This document shows positions 55,999 to 64,000 of a stretch of DNA of 64,000 nucleotides, piece by piece. The DNA lies in the NCBI GenBank assembly GCA_963082975.1, contig OY720349.1:70616501-70680500 (forward strand). The letters run 5' to 3'. Source of the stretch: Labia minor. Lineage: Eukaryota; Arthropoda; Insecta; Dermaptera; Spongiphoridae. The notes under the pieces were generated by a model. That model saw only the letters and a program-made list of their open reading frames with translations, had not been told where the DNA came from and did not search any database. Position 1 is the first letter of the stretch, and each line of letters begins with the position of its first letter. Made by a program: the position numbers and the translations under genes.

Positions 55999-56117
55999 AA
56001 CATGGATTCAAGAAACAAATTTGGACCACTACTATATATGGAGATGGTGAAAAGTACGAGTTCATCGAGATCGTCGAGTGACTTTCTACGAGTGGGCAAC
56101 CTATTTAAAACTCCGAG
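55999..56117 (+). CDS. Cassette exon B of the unrecognised gene
   Basis: With acceptor CTGAAAG at 55998 the exon reads NMDSRNKFGPLLYMEMVKST then SSSRSSSDFLRVGNLFKTPR, phase 0 in and phase 2 out at AG|GTTAGT. An acceptor at 55986 (CTATTAG) would bring in a TGA, so the later site is chosen; alternatively ATG 56002 is a start codon. MVKSTSSS and LFKTPR align with exon A. It splices in frame to exon 56460-56547, completing an Arg codon. Confidence 0.5.
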
Positions 56118-56459
56118 GTTAGTAATTTTTGTTATAAAAAAAATGTATTATAATTTGAATACTCAATCTTATATATGTCTTTTGTTTTTCTTTTTTTTTT
56201 CATGTATCATCCTTTTGCTGATGGCAAATTCAATTCTCTTCGAATAATATTGGTTTCTTCAAAATTTTTTATAAATACAGCTCACCAAAAATAAGTACTC
56301 AACATATATTTTTTGATTATTCTGGCACTAGTGGTAGTAATGAATTTAATTTAATATTGACAAAATTTAAATATTACAATAAAAAATACAATATTTCTAT
56401 TATTTTTTGTTAAATTTAACATTGTTCGTGAATTAGTTAGTTAGATTAAAGATTTTCAG

Positions 56460-56547
56460 AGGCTACCCTAGAAAACAGAAAGAATTGGAAGAGAGAAGGA
56501 TAAGGATGGCAAATCTACAATCTACTGAATCATCAATTCCTTTAAAG
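56460..56547 (+). CDS. Exon E of the unrecognised gene
   Basis: Acceptor ATTTTCAG and donor AAG|GTATTT bound an exon with one open frame, phase 2 in and phase 0 out. It encodes GYPRKQKELEERRIRMANLQ then STESSIPLK. The first base completes AGA (Arg) after the AG of exon A or B. The basic and acidic helix followed by a Ser/Thr patch looks like a cytoplasmic tail. No family was recognised. Confidence 0.55.
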
Positions 56548-56625
56548 GTATTTAGAATTGTTAGCCTGAGAGGTTGCGTATGGGGGGTGATTATACATTA
56601 TTTTGGCTTAATCGTTTGTTGTTAG

Positions 56626-56667
56626 GGATTTACAGATAAAGGAATGCTTCAAGAAAGTGCCTTCTGA
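56626..56667 (+). CDS. Possible terminal exon F
   Basis: After TTGTTAG the phase 0 frame reads GFTDKGMLQESAF and stops at TGA. Joined after exon E it would give a short C-terminus ending ESAF. The exon is short and rests only on the acceptor and phase. Confidence 0.35.
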   Translation, partial: GFTDKGMLQESAF

Positions 56668-57655
56668 TTCATCGCGTCCAAACCTTTGTGGTAGCCTATA
56701 AATATAGATAGAAACTAGAAACATTAAATTTAATGAATTATTAATATTTTAGAATAGAATAGAAAAAAGGTGTTGGGTTGTTGCATGCTTCTAAATATTA
56801 AAGGAAACACCTTGTTAGTATTTCGTCTTTAGTATTTAGTGGGTGGAGTCGGGTATGTGCCAGAAAATATTAAGGGATTGTTTATCTGCATGTGTTTTGT
56901 GCTTCCCAAATCGTCATTTTTTTATTTTTTAATGACGATTCCCTTGTTTGTGTAAAGTAATGTGTATCACTGAGGATGACTCGGACGTGGATCTATGGTA
57001 TTGGACAGGCATTCGTGAAGGTAGTTCAACAATGTTCCTTAATGGGATTAGCCCGCCAGGATGTATTGACTACCTTGGAGCTAAGTTTAGTCTCTTTTTC
57101 ATGAGTGTTCCTCCCACTATGGAGGACGCCATGAATCCCCATTAGGTAGGGATTTTTTACAGGTTGCCACGAATGTGGTGTTCAATCGTAATCCAAAAAC
57201 TCAAAGTCACTCTCAGCTGATCCACAGATACTCACAAACGGCTTCCCACTTAATCTATGCTTTTCTTTTTCTTTTTTTTTTCCTTCTTCTTCTAAATTAC
57301 GCATTTCTTCGGAAGTTAAAACACAAAATAGACCATACTGTGTCTAATAAGCGCGTTCGGGAGTGTTTTTTTGTTTTTTTTTTCCGTTTCCGTGATTGCA
57401 ATCTTTTCTAGCAAGAAGAGTGTTTTGCACGAAGATAGAAAATATTATTAGATGGCCATCCGTGCCATAGAATTGGGTTTGGGATAGTATAGACTGTGTA
57501 CAGGGAAGACATCAGGGTGCAATGAAGTAGCCTCCACGGTAGGTTATATGTATATTGAAATTCAATTTATGTCTTCTTTCCTGTGACGTTATTCTCTTCT
57601 GTTTGTTAACTCTAACTAATGATCTTTTTTTCTATTTCTTTTTATTTTCATTGTC
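56668..57655. other. Less AT-rich region with exon-like open stretch
   Basis: 56948-57145 keeps an open frame (EDDSDVDLWYWTGIREGSST ... MSVPPTMEDAMNPH) and has acceptor- and donor-like sites (GTGTAAAG, GAAG|GTAGTT), so part may be coding. No domain was recognised. The base composition is clearly higher in GC than the flanks over 56440-57560, suggesting conserved or recently inserted sequence. Confidence 0.35.
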
Positions 57656-57660
57656 TGAAG

Positions 57661-57743
57661 AGCATCATTTGAATAACTTGGTTTGGTGGTATATGGGGCC
57701 AGATCAGAATTTCTCTTCACAACGACTGCGAGACATCTCATCG
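57661..57743 (+). CDS. Exon preceding cassette C
   Basis: Acceptor TGTCTGAAG and donor TCG|GTGAGT bound an open frame HHLNNLVWWYMGPDQNFSSQ then RLRDISS, phase 0 out. It joins in phase to exon C at 58040. The first two bases complete a codon if the acceptor at 57660 is used. The product is unknown. Confidence 0.5.
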
Positions 57744-58039
57744 GTGAGTTGAATTTTTTTTTCTATAATATTTCATGAAATAATTTTTAATTTGTCTTAA
57801 AATAATTAAAATTACATAATTTTTAAATGGCGTTTATTGTTAGAACTGAAATTTTTGTGACAGTAATTCTTCTTCGTAAATGTTAAAATAAATCTAAAAA
57901 ACTTTCTAAAATAAATCAGATATATACAATGTTTAATTTTTTGTATAGATATTTCTAGATATATTTACATTGATGAATTTATAAAGATATTACCTGCCTA
58001 TTTTAAATAACTAAGTGAAATTTTTTCTTAATTTTTTAG

Positions 58040-58150
58040 TTTTACTTGATGTCCACCATTCCAGAATCAAGAGAGAGATTGAAGAACATAATGACTTCCA
58101 AAACATCATCATCGTTCGGGCGATTGCAAGGGGTGAAAACCCCGCCGTAA
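58040..58150 (+). CDS. Cassette exon C (or terminal exon)
   Basis: After AATTTTTTAG the phase 0 frame reads FYLMSTIPESRERLKNIMTS then KTSSSFGRLQGVKTPP and a TAA at 58148-58150. A GTAACT at 58147 would end it in phase 2 after CC, exactly as in exons A and B. MTSKTSSS and VKTPP align with their MxxxTSSS and FK[NT][SP]R. Used without splicing it is a terminal exon; used with splicing it is the third cassette. Confidence 0.5.
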   Translation, partial: FYLMSTIPESRERLKNIMTSKTSSSFGRLQGVKTPP

Positions 58151-58352
58151 CTATTTTTTTAAGAAATATTTTAATATTAATCTAATCTATTTTCAGTATT
58201 AATAAATGTATTTTATTCTTGTTTTTCATGTATCATCGATCGTTATTAATGGCAATCTTTCACTTTTACGGTTTCATCAAAAAGGTGAGTAGATTTCCAA
58301 TATGAATTATTCCAGGAAAACATTTTATTTCATATTAGTCTTTGTTTTCCAG

Positions 58353-58418
58353 CCAGTGAAGACGATTATCCGGTTGAAGTCTTTGTCGACTCCATTACAT
58401 GCCATTAATCAATCCATT
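58353..58418 (+). CDS. Candidate exon D
   Basis: TTGTTTTCCAG and ATT|GTAAGT bound PVKTIIRLKSLSTPLHAINQ then SI in phase 0. After a phase 2 donor (exon A, B or C) it would hit TGA at once, so it cannot directly follow them except as a stop. Assignment to this gene is uncertain. Confidence 0.35.
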
Positions 58419-58446
58419 GTAAGTGTTGTATATGTATATATATATA

Positions 58447-59290
58447 CTAGCTGCCCCGAGCGCCTTCGGCGCTCTCCGCACCTAGACGGGAGCTCCGCCC
58501 CCTGTACCCCCCGAGTAAAAGGTTTTCATCCATTTTGTTTCAATCAGTATATTACATAAAACATTCATTTCTTTTTGTGTTCTTATTTAAAATATATTTT
58601 AAATTAATCAGTAAATTAATTATATATATTATTATTGTATATGTTATATCTATCTATCTCTGTGACTCTAAGGAACTCGAAAGTTCTTGGCCGCAGCAAC
58701 CACATTTCTCCAAGTGTCCCTATCCTGAGCCCTTGTCCCATCTCTCTTACGTCCCTTCCTACACGTCCTTGGTCTTCCAAGCGGACGTTTTCCAATCCAA
58801 AATCTTTTTCCTCTCCCGTTCTAGCCGCGTCCCCTGCCTATCGCAGCTTTTTCGCTTTTATAACCCTAACTATTTGTGAAGATGCATAGAGGTCATGCAA
58901 TTCCTCGATGTGCAGTCTCCGCCATTCCCCGGTGACCTCATCTTTCTTTGGCCAATAAATGCTGGAAAGAATACTCTGGATCTACTCTCATCTCCCAGGG
59001 TCATAGACCTTGCGTCCCACCCATATAATACAACAGGCAAAATAATTGGTTTATATATTTTAATTTTGATTCCTTTTGATAATAATTTTGATGAGATAAG
59101 CCTCTTTACTGCATGATAACGGGCGTTTCCCGATTACAACTTCGATTTAAATATATATATTCTTCTCAAATATTATTATCCTTCGTGATTACATTCAATT
59201 TTTCTACATATTCAAATTCTACATTTTGTATATAGATTTTGTTACTAAATATTTTTCTTATCACCATTAATTTCAATCTGAATTAGAAGA
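58447..59290 (-). mobile_element. Helitron-like element, copy 3, with the longest RT tail
   Basis: Minus-strand terminus: hairpin GAGCGCC-TTC-GGCGCTC at 58458-58474, then seven bases and CTAG at 58447-58450, preceded on the plus strand by A (T after CTAG on the sense strand). Inwards come the GC-rich CTCCGCCCCCTGTACCCCCC, the AT-rich body, (TATC)n, and the RT tail (58650-59040: matches to WRNVVAAAKNF, RLHIEEL, YGPKKDEVTG and YGWDARSMTL). 59110-59290 matches 13880-14060. Confidence 0.7.
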
Positions 59291-59810
59291 AAATTTTAAA
59301 TTACCTCCTCTTCCAGCCCATTTACCTATCCAGGCATCTTAATTTCTTAACACTCCGTTTTTTTAAATTTAAAATAAAAGGAGATAAATAGTTTTAAATT
59401 ATATTCGAATGGTCTATTATATTCTATATATCAGTATTTTTTTCTGAATTTAATACCAACTTGATTTTCAAAATGTTCCATTCGTTATCCATATGATTGA
59501 TTACATGTGTTAAAATTTAAAAAAATTCAAATATTCTAATTTTTAAATTTAAATACAATTGGATATTATTTTTATTAATATCATATCAAAAAAGAGAATT
59601 TATTAAAAATTAAAAATAAAAAAAGAAGCCTATTAATAAAAAAATATAATAGAATACAATAATTTTGATTTAAAACAAATTTTAATTTTAAAAAAAAATA
59701 CTCAATATAAAAAAGACATAAATTTAAAACATCTCGTAATATCATTTGTCTAAAAAACATATTTTAATTAACCAAGAAATCATTTTTGCACTTAAAATAT
59801 ATTTGTAATT
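59290..59810 (-). mobile_element. Family 2 repeat, inverted copy
   Basis: GGCATCTTAATTTCTTAACA, CTGAATTTAATACCAACTTG, GATTGATTACATGTGT and TTAACCAAGAAATCATTTTT follow in reverse order and orientation to 9940-10400. It directly adjoins the Helitron-like copy 3, as it also does upstream of copy 1 at 11.3 kb, though with a larger gap there. Confidence 0.55.
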
Positions 59811-60500
59811 AATAATTGAAACAAAAACAAAAATAATAAAATTTTGTCATTTTAATTGAAGTTTTGAAAATATTTTTGTATTGATAAAAGTTTAAAAATA
59901 ATATATTCAGTTTTTTTAAGCTTTCACTTTCAAATAGAAAAGAAGAAATATTCAATTATATAGAAAGAATAAATAAAAATTAAGTTAAATATGATCTAAA
60001 TATTTTATTAAATAAATTTAAATGACAACTTTTAGAATAAATTATTTAATTTAATTGATATTTAAATATTAGAATTTAAAATAAAGAGTGAAATATTATA
60101 ATAATTTTTAAATTCTGAGCAATATGCAGACAAAAACCTTTTTTTTATATATAGATAGTCGAGCTGGGGATGGCAATATGGGTTTTTCCAAAAAGAGAAA
60201 GTTACCCCCCCCCCCCCCCCGAGGCCCTAGTAGGGATTAATTTAATTATTTATTATATTTCAAAGGAATATTTTAATATCATTTTAAATGAATGAATGAA
60301 AATTCAAATTTTATATAGTTTTTTATATATGTTTATTTATGCAGAAAAAATTAATTGACATAATTATTAATTTAATAAAATTAATTTAATAAAATAAAAT
60401 TTAATATTATAATTTAATAAAATAAAATTTAATAATAAAATTTAATTTAATAAAATATTAAAATAATAATAATAAAAATTAATAAATTTTAAAAAAAAAT
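59810..60500. other. AT-rich spacer with a 16-base poly(C) tract
   Basis: The only striking feature is C16 at 60205-60220 followed by GAGGCCCTAG. No gene was seen. Confidence 0.45.
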
Positions 60501-60529
60501 ATATAATACTTAAAGAAAAAAATGTGCCT

Positions 60530-60600
60530 TTGCAAGTTTCGAACTCAGGGTGCAAAGTCATAAGAAGACGCGCTAGCTCGCTCGGCCAGGAACCGCTTTT
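60530..60600 (-). repeat. tRNA-like segment of Ser/Leu type
   Basis: On the minus strand TGGCCGAGCGAGCTAGCGCG resembles the D-arm and A box of a type II (Ser/Leu) tRNA and GAGTTCGAAACTTG the T-arm and B box. The acceptor stem and the long variable arm are not convincing. It lies in a repeat that continues rightwards to a CATAAGAATCGGTCAAGCCG motif at 60785, so it is probably the tRNA-derived part of a SINE or Helitron-like repeat. Confidence 0.5.
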
Positions 60601-60609
60601 GTTTGGAAG

Positions 60610-60880
60610 CTTCTTATAAGGGTATATATAAGATTTCAAATTTTTGCCACCAGCGCCTCTATGAGCTAGTATGGTAACTAAACTATTTTTAATTAATTAG
60701 CATTTCCTGGACACACCTTAGCAATTAGCGGTTTTCTAAAGGAAGTCTGACATGCCCTGAGACCTACTGAATATACATAAAAAATTTCATAAGAATCGGT
60801 CAAGCCGTTTCGGAGGAGTATGATTTCAAAGTTTTGTGACACGAGAATTTTATATATAAGATATATATAAGTATGTTCAG
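60610..60880. mobile_element. Non-autonomous repeat with TTTCATAAGAATCGGTCAAG motif
   Basis: TTTCATAAGAATCGGTCAAG, CGTTTCGGAGGAGTATG and GACACGAGAATTTTATATAT form the typical end of widespread arthropod repeats of Helitron-like type. The tRNA-like segment lies at its other side. Confidence 0.45.
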
Positions 60881-60886
60881 GGATTC

Positions 60887-61203
60887 TGGTAACTAAATCG
60901 ATTTCGTTCTCTGTAAAGATTTTATTTCAATATTAATTTTTTTTACATTGATTATTACAATATTAGAAATATAAATTACCTGTAAAGAAATCGATTCTAA
61001 AGTTGATTCTTCCAGATAATTTTTACAAATGCCAAATATAAATTATTAACTAATAATTATAATTAAAACTTATCCTATTACAAATTATATTTGTCTTTAA
61101 TCCATTCTGAAATTAATTAGTTGATTCTTATAAATAATACAAACAATATCAAATAACAGATGGCGGTGACTAAAGGGTTCTATATGGCAGTGACTTTGTT
61201 ACA
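60887..61203 (-). repeat. Candidate LTR
   Basis: On the minus strand it begins TGTAACAAAGTCACTGCCAT directly after a purine tract (GATGGTGGGGGAGA, 61204-61217) and could end GATTTAGTTACCA at 60887. It contains an AATAAA. The inner partner on this side and the second LTR are not identified, so ownership is open: it may belong to the BEL/Pao-like region to the right or to another element. Confidence 0.45.
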
Positions 61204-61219
61204 TCTCCCCCACCATCAC

Positions 61220-62280
61220 AAAAAAAAACAAAATTAATTAATTTTTTTTTTTTTTTTTTTTAACAATTTACAAGGTATTAACTTTGTCAAAGCATATATC
61301 GTGACAATTCCAGTCCTAACCTCGATTGATTAAAATCAGATCTTATTAGGCCTGTACTTGGCACAGCAATTACCTCTTCGATAAAAGCTGAAATAATCAG
61401 GGGCCGTTAACTTCCGATGAGGATGCAATTCAAGATATCAATGAATAAAGAAACTTAGACTTCTCCTTAACAATATTTTAATAAATGAATATAGACAAAA
61501 TAATAGATATAAAATAATACAATTGAAATGTTTATGTAAATATATATATAAAGAATAAATAGTGTAACCAAATCCTGGGTGTTGTAGAAGTGGAATCCAA
61601 TGATACTTAAGCGAAGCAGATGACTCCAAGCCAGTGAAATTCTCTCCCATATGGTGTGACTCGTTGTGGATGTGGGTCGCCTTGGTTTGTAGTTTGGTAG
61701 TGGATGGCGTCTTCCCAATCCGTTTGTATTGTGGATGTGTTTCTGTTTGAAACACGATCTTGTTGTTGAGTTGAATAGAATAAGGGAGAACTAGATTCAC
61801 TGGAAATGTGTACTGCTACTGGAATAAGATTTGGATCTACTGGACAAATTGATAGATGGAAGGACTTGGTTACTTATATTAGGTTATGAGAGGTTGAACA
61901 TGTTGGATGAGCCTAGCTGTGGTTGAAGCTTAATGGAAGAAGTAGACTGTGGGATGGTTGTGGCTAGACTGGCGATATGTGAAATGTGAGGGAAGTGGGA
62001 AGATCTCAGAGGTGTCAATTAAGATCACAACCTCCTTTGAGCTACCGGTCTCCCTCTAGAGTCAGAGAAGGGAAGTAATATTTAAAGCAATCATTTATTC
62101 CAATCATTGGCCTAAACACACTCCCCCCCCAAAAATTCCCTAAAGCGGAATTTTTCAAATGAGACTAACGAAATGTGAACCAAGTGGTTGCTACCGAATT
62201 TAACAATTAACTAATGTACCATTTAGAAATATATATTATATGTCTGAGGTTTCTCTTTGATCAATTTGAAAAGAGTAGTT
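61220..62280 (-). mobile_element. 3' non-coding part of the BEL/Pao-like element
   Basis: A second purine tract, AATTTTTGGGGGGGGAG on the minus strand (62121-62137), is followed by TGTGTTTAGGCCAATG, a likely LTR start at 62120. Downstream is an AT-moderate region with CCTAATATAAGTAACC (possible TATA box) that would fit an LTR of several hundred bp. Short open frames on the minus strand here have no family signature. Confidence 0.45.
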
Positions 62281-62281
62281 G

Positions 62282-64000
62282 CTAAGGAGGATATTTGGTA
62301 TAAGCAGGATAAATTAATAACTTCTTGTCTTGTAGGAAGATTCTTATCCTTCTTTTGTACATCAAATATCCACCTAGGAGTTTTAAAATTGGATTATTGT
62401 GTGAAAGCTCAAGAGTGGATGTTCCTAAATGCCTTAGAATAAAATGGTCTTGATTTTTTACATATAATAATTTTAGATCTTTCGAATATGTAAATACTGG
62501 GGTTGAGGTCGAAATTTTATATATATGAGTTGTTCGTGAGAGTTTGTTGATATAGATGCACTTAGGCCGTGTGTATGATGATAACAAAATAATTCTAAAA
62601 TTGGGATTTGGTAAACCTAAAGGTTTAGATGAATAGGATTTTTCGTGAGCTGTTAGGGTATTTTGAGTGCCGTATGATAAAATTGATATTGTTGGTTGTA
62701 GATTGACTCCAAAATTCCTAAACTTATTTGGAACCTCATTGTACCAATGCCTATTCAAATGCAATACTTGGTTCGATCTGAATGTGAATGGAATATGATG
62801 CTTTATTGTTTCTGTCAAATATTGATTAGTTCGATTAGCAAAAAGAAGTGGAGTTGTGATTTTAGAGAAGAGTTGATAAAAGGCATATACGTTGATGGGG
62901 GTTATTGGAGTATCGCAGAATAACATTTTTAAATATGCCCTTTTGGTAGGTGCATATGCGATTGGGAGAAACATTTTCTTGATGTCTGCTGTGACTGTAG
63001 AACAATGCATTTGATATCTCATTGAGTTTAATTTGTTTAAAATGTTATTTTGCAAAATATCTCCAGTTTTGTGAGAACTGTTTATAGAAAAATGGGATGT
63101 CAATTTAGTTGTATGATTTACAACCCTTTGAACATGACTTAAACACCTTTTATAACTTTCTCGAAGATGTGTGTTAGATTCGCTAATCGAACTTGATTGC
63201 CTATTTTGAATTGGATTTGAATGTTCACTAAATTTAAAATCTACTAATTGTCTAATTGAAAATGAATATAAATTTTTTGTAAATGATGTTCTAATTAAAT
63301 CTAAAATATGTTTTCTAAATAATATAAGGAATTTTGATTCATGTTGAAACGCGATGTCGTGGTATTCGAAATTTTGGGAATAATTGAATTGAATGTTGCA
63401 TAATTTTGATGGTTTCCTAATGAAAGATAAATTATGTTGAAAGTGCCCTGATTTAATAATTTTGATCGATGGTTTTAATTCTCGCTCTTTTGGGAGAGGA
63501 GGTTTGTGTCGCATGCAATGTGAAAGAGGACATTCGCTTATTTTAGGTGCCTCCTTACACTTGGGACAGGATATTTGAGGAGTATGAGTTAAGGAGATTC
63601 GGAAATTATTTGCAGGTCTGGGGATCCGGTTGAAGACACCAGAACGTGGGAGTCGTGTTGTCTGGAGAGTGGAGATTCGGGAATCGGTCCCATGTCTTGG
63701 GATTCGGTTGGATACCTCGCGATTCCTTATAGGCATCTCCGAACGTCCAGTATATGTTTTTGTTATAGGTGATTTATTCAACTGGATGAATGAAAGGATG
63801 GATTGATATTCGGGTATGATGTCTTCATTTCCGATGGAGAGAATCCACTTTTCTTTGAGCTCCGGAGTCATTTTCTGCATGATGATCCGAACTAGAATTG
63901 GATTCCATTCCTTTACATTACACTCCAGGATTATTAGTTGCTCAATTATCTCCTTAAACACAGAATAAAAATAATTAGAGTCTGATATATTGTGCTTTTG
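62282..64000 (-). pseudogene. BEL/Pao-like gag and reverse transcriptase remnant, open at the right edge
   Basis: One frame stays open from the window edge to TAG/TAA at 62282, over 570 codons. The start is outside the window. The first part is gag-like (VKEWNPILVRIIMQKMTPEL, KEKWILSIGNEDIIPEYQSI). A Cys/His-rich spot follows (CPKCKE..CPLSHCMRH). The last 250 codons align with BEL/Pao reverse transcriptase: VTADIKKMFLPIAYAPTKRA, then INVYAFYQLFSKITTPLLFA. The YVDD catalytic box is not present, protease and most of RT are missing and no RNase H or integrase follows before the 3' end. So it is a large internal-deletion derivative, yet it lacks stops. It may be non-autonomous, decayed, or co-opted; the sequence alone does not decide. 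Confidence 0.65.

Noticed and set aside
57175-57411. 78-codon plus-strand frame rich in Phe and Leu
   Set aside because: Low-complexity translation of T-rich intron sequence.
61438-61800. Two overlapping minus-strand frames (83 and 120 codons)
   Set aside because: They lie in the presumed LTR/3' non-coding region of the BEL/Pao-like element and have no family signature.

Overview
The window is very AT-rich, intron-bearing nuclear DNA, almost certainly from an arthropod. The evidence is the 3' end of a clotting-type trypsin-like serine protease, typical intron splice signals, and a dense mix of insect-style mobile elements (hAT, Tc1, ISL2EU/Harbinger, Helitron-like, Ty3/gypsy, RTE-like and BEL/Pao). 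Most of the sequence is repeats and AT-rich spacer. There is no operon structure, CRISPR array or convincing functional RNA gene. The species cannot be named. A BARD1-like locus argues against a higher dipteran, because Drosophila lacks BARD1 (established knowledge).

Layout. 0.9-1.8 kb: last two exons of a serine protease. 2-8 kb: several copies of a non-autonomous family with a GC-rich terminal hairpin (family 1), an ISL2EU-type transposase scrap and a hAT relic. 9.9-19.5 kb: a second repeat family, two Helitron-like 3' termini joined to the tail of a non-LTR reverse transcriptase, a 240-bp near-perfect palindrome, and a 1.3 kb inverted copy of family 1. 20.6-23.0 kb: an intact three-exon gene (284 aa) of unknown function, with retroelement debris in intron 1. 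23.5-25.4 kb: a hAT transposon with both ends and an 8-bp target duplication, its transposase broken. 26.9-35.8 kb: a very young Ty3/gypsy element with identical 236-bp LTRs, interrupted by a full-length non-LTR retrotransposon with a 12-bp target duplication; the whole nest sits inside a family-1 copy. 36.4-39.3 kb (minus strand): a BARD1-like gene (RING, ankyrin, two BRCT) with several frame breaks and a MITE in one intron. 39.7-40.3 kb: a dead Tc1 transposase. 40-53 kb: mostly AT-rich spacer with two MITEs, a local duplication and one isolated exon-like block. 53.2-58.4 kb (plus strand): a scattered set of splice-bounded exons of an unrecognised gene, including three homologous cassette exons that share the same phases. 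58.4-59.8 kb: a third Helitron-like terminus. 60.5-64 kb: a tRNA-like segment, a candidate LTR, and a BEL/Pao gag-RT relic running off the right edge.

Only the serine protease, the 20.6-23.0 kb gene, the BARD1-like locus and the 48.5-58.4 kb exon set look like host genes. The host genes show no sign of shared function. What ties the window together is its nested transposon history: hairpin family first, then gypsy, then RTE-like insertion.
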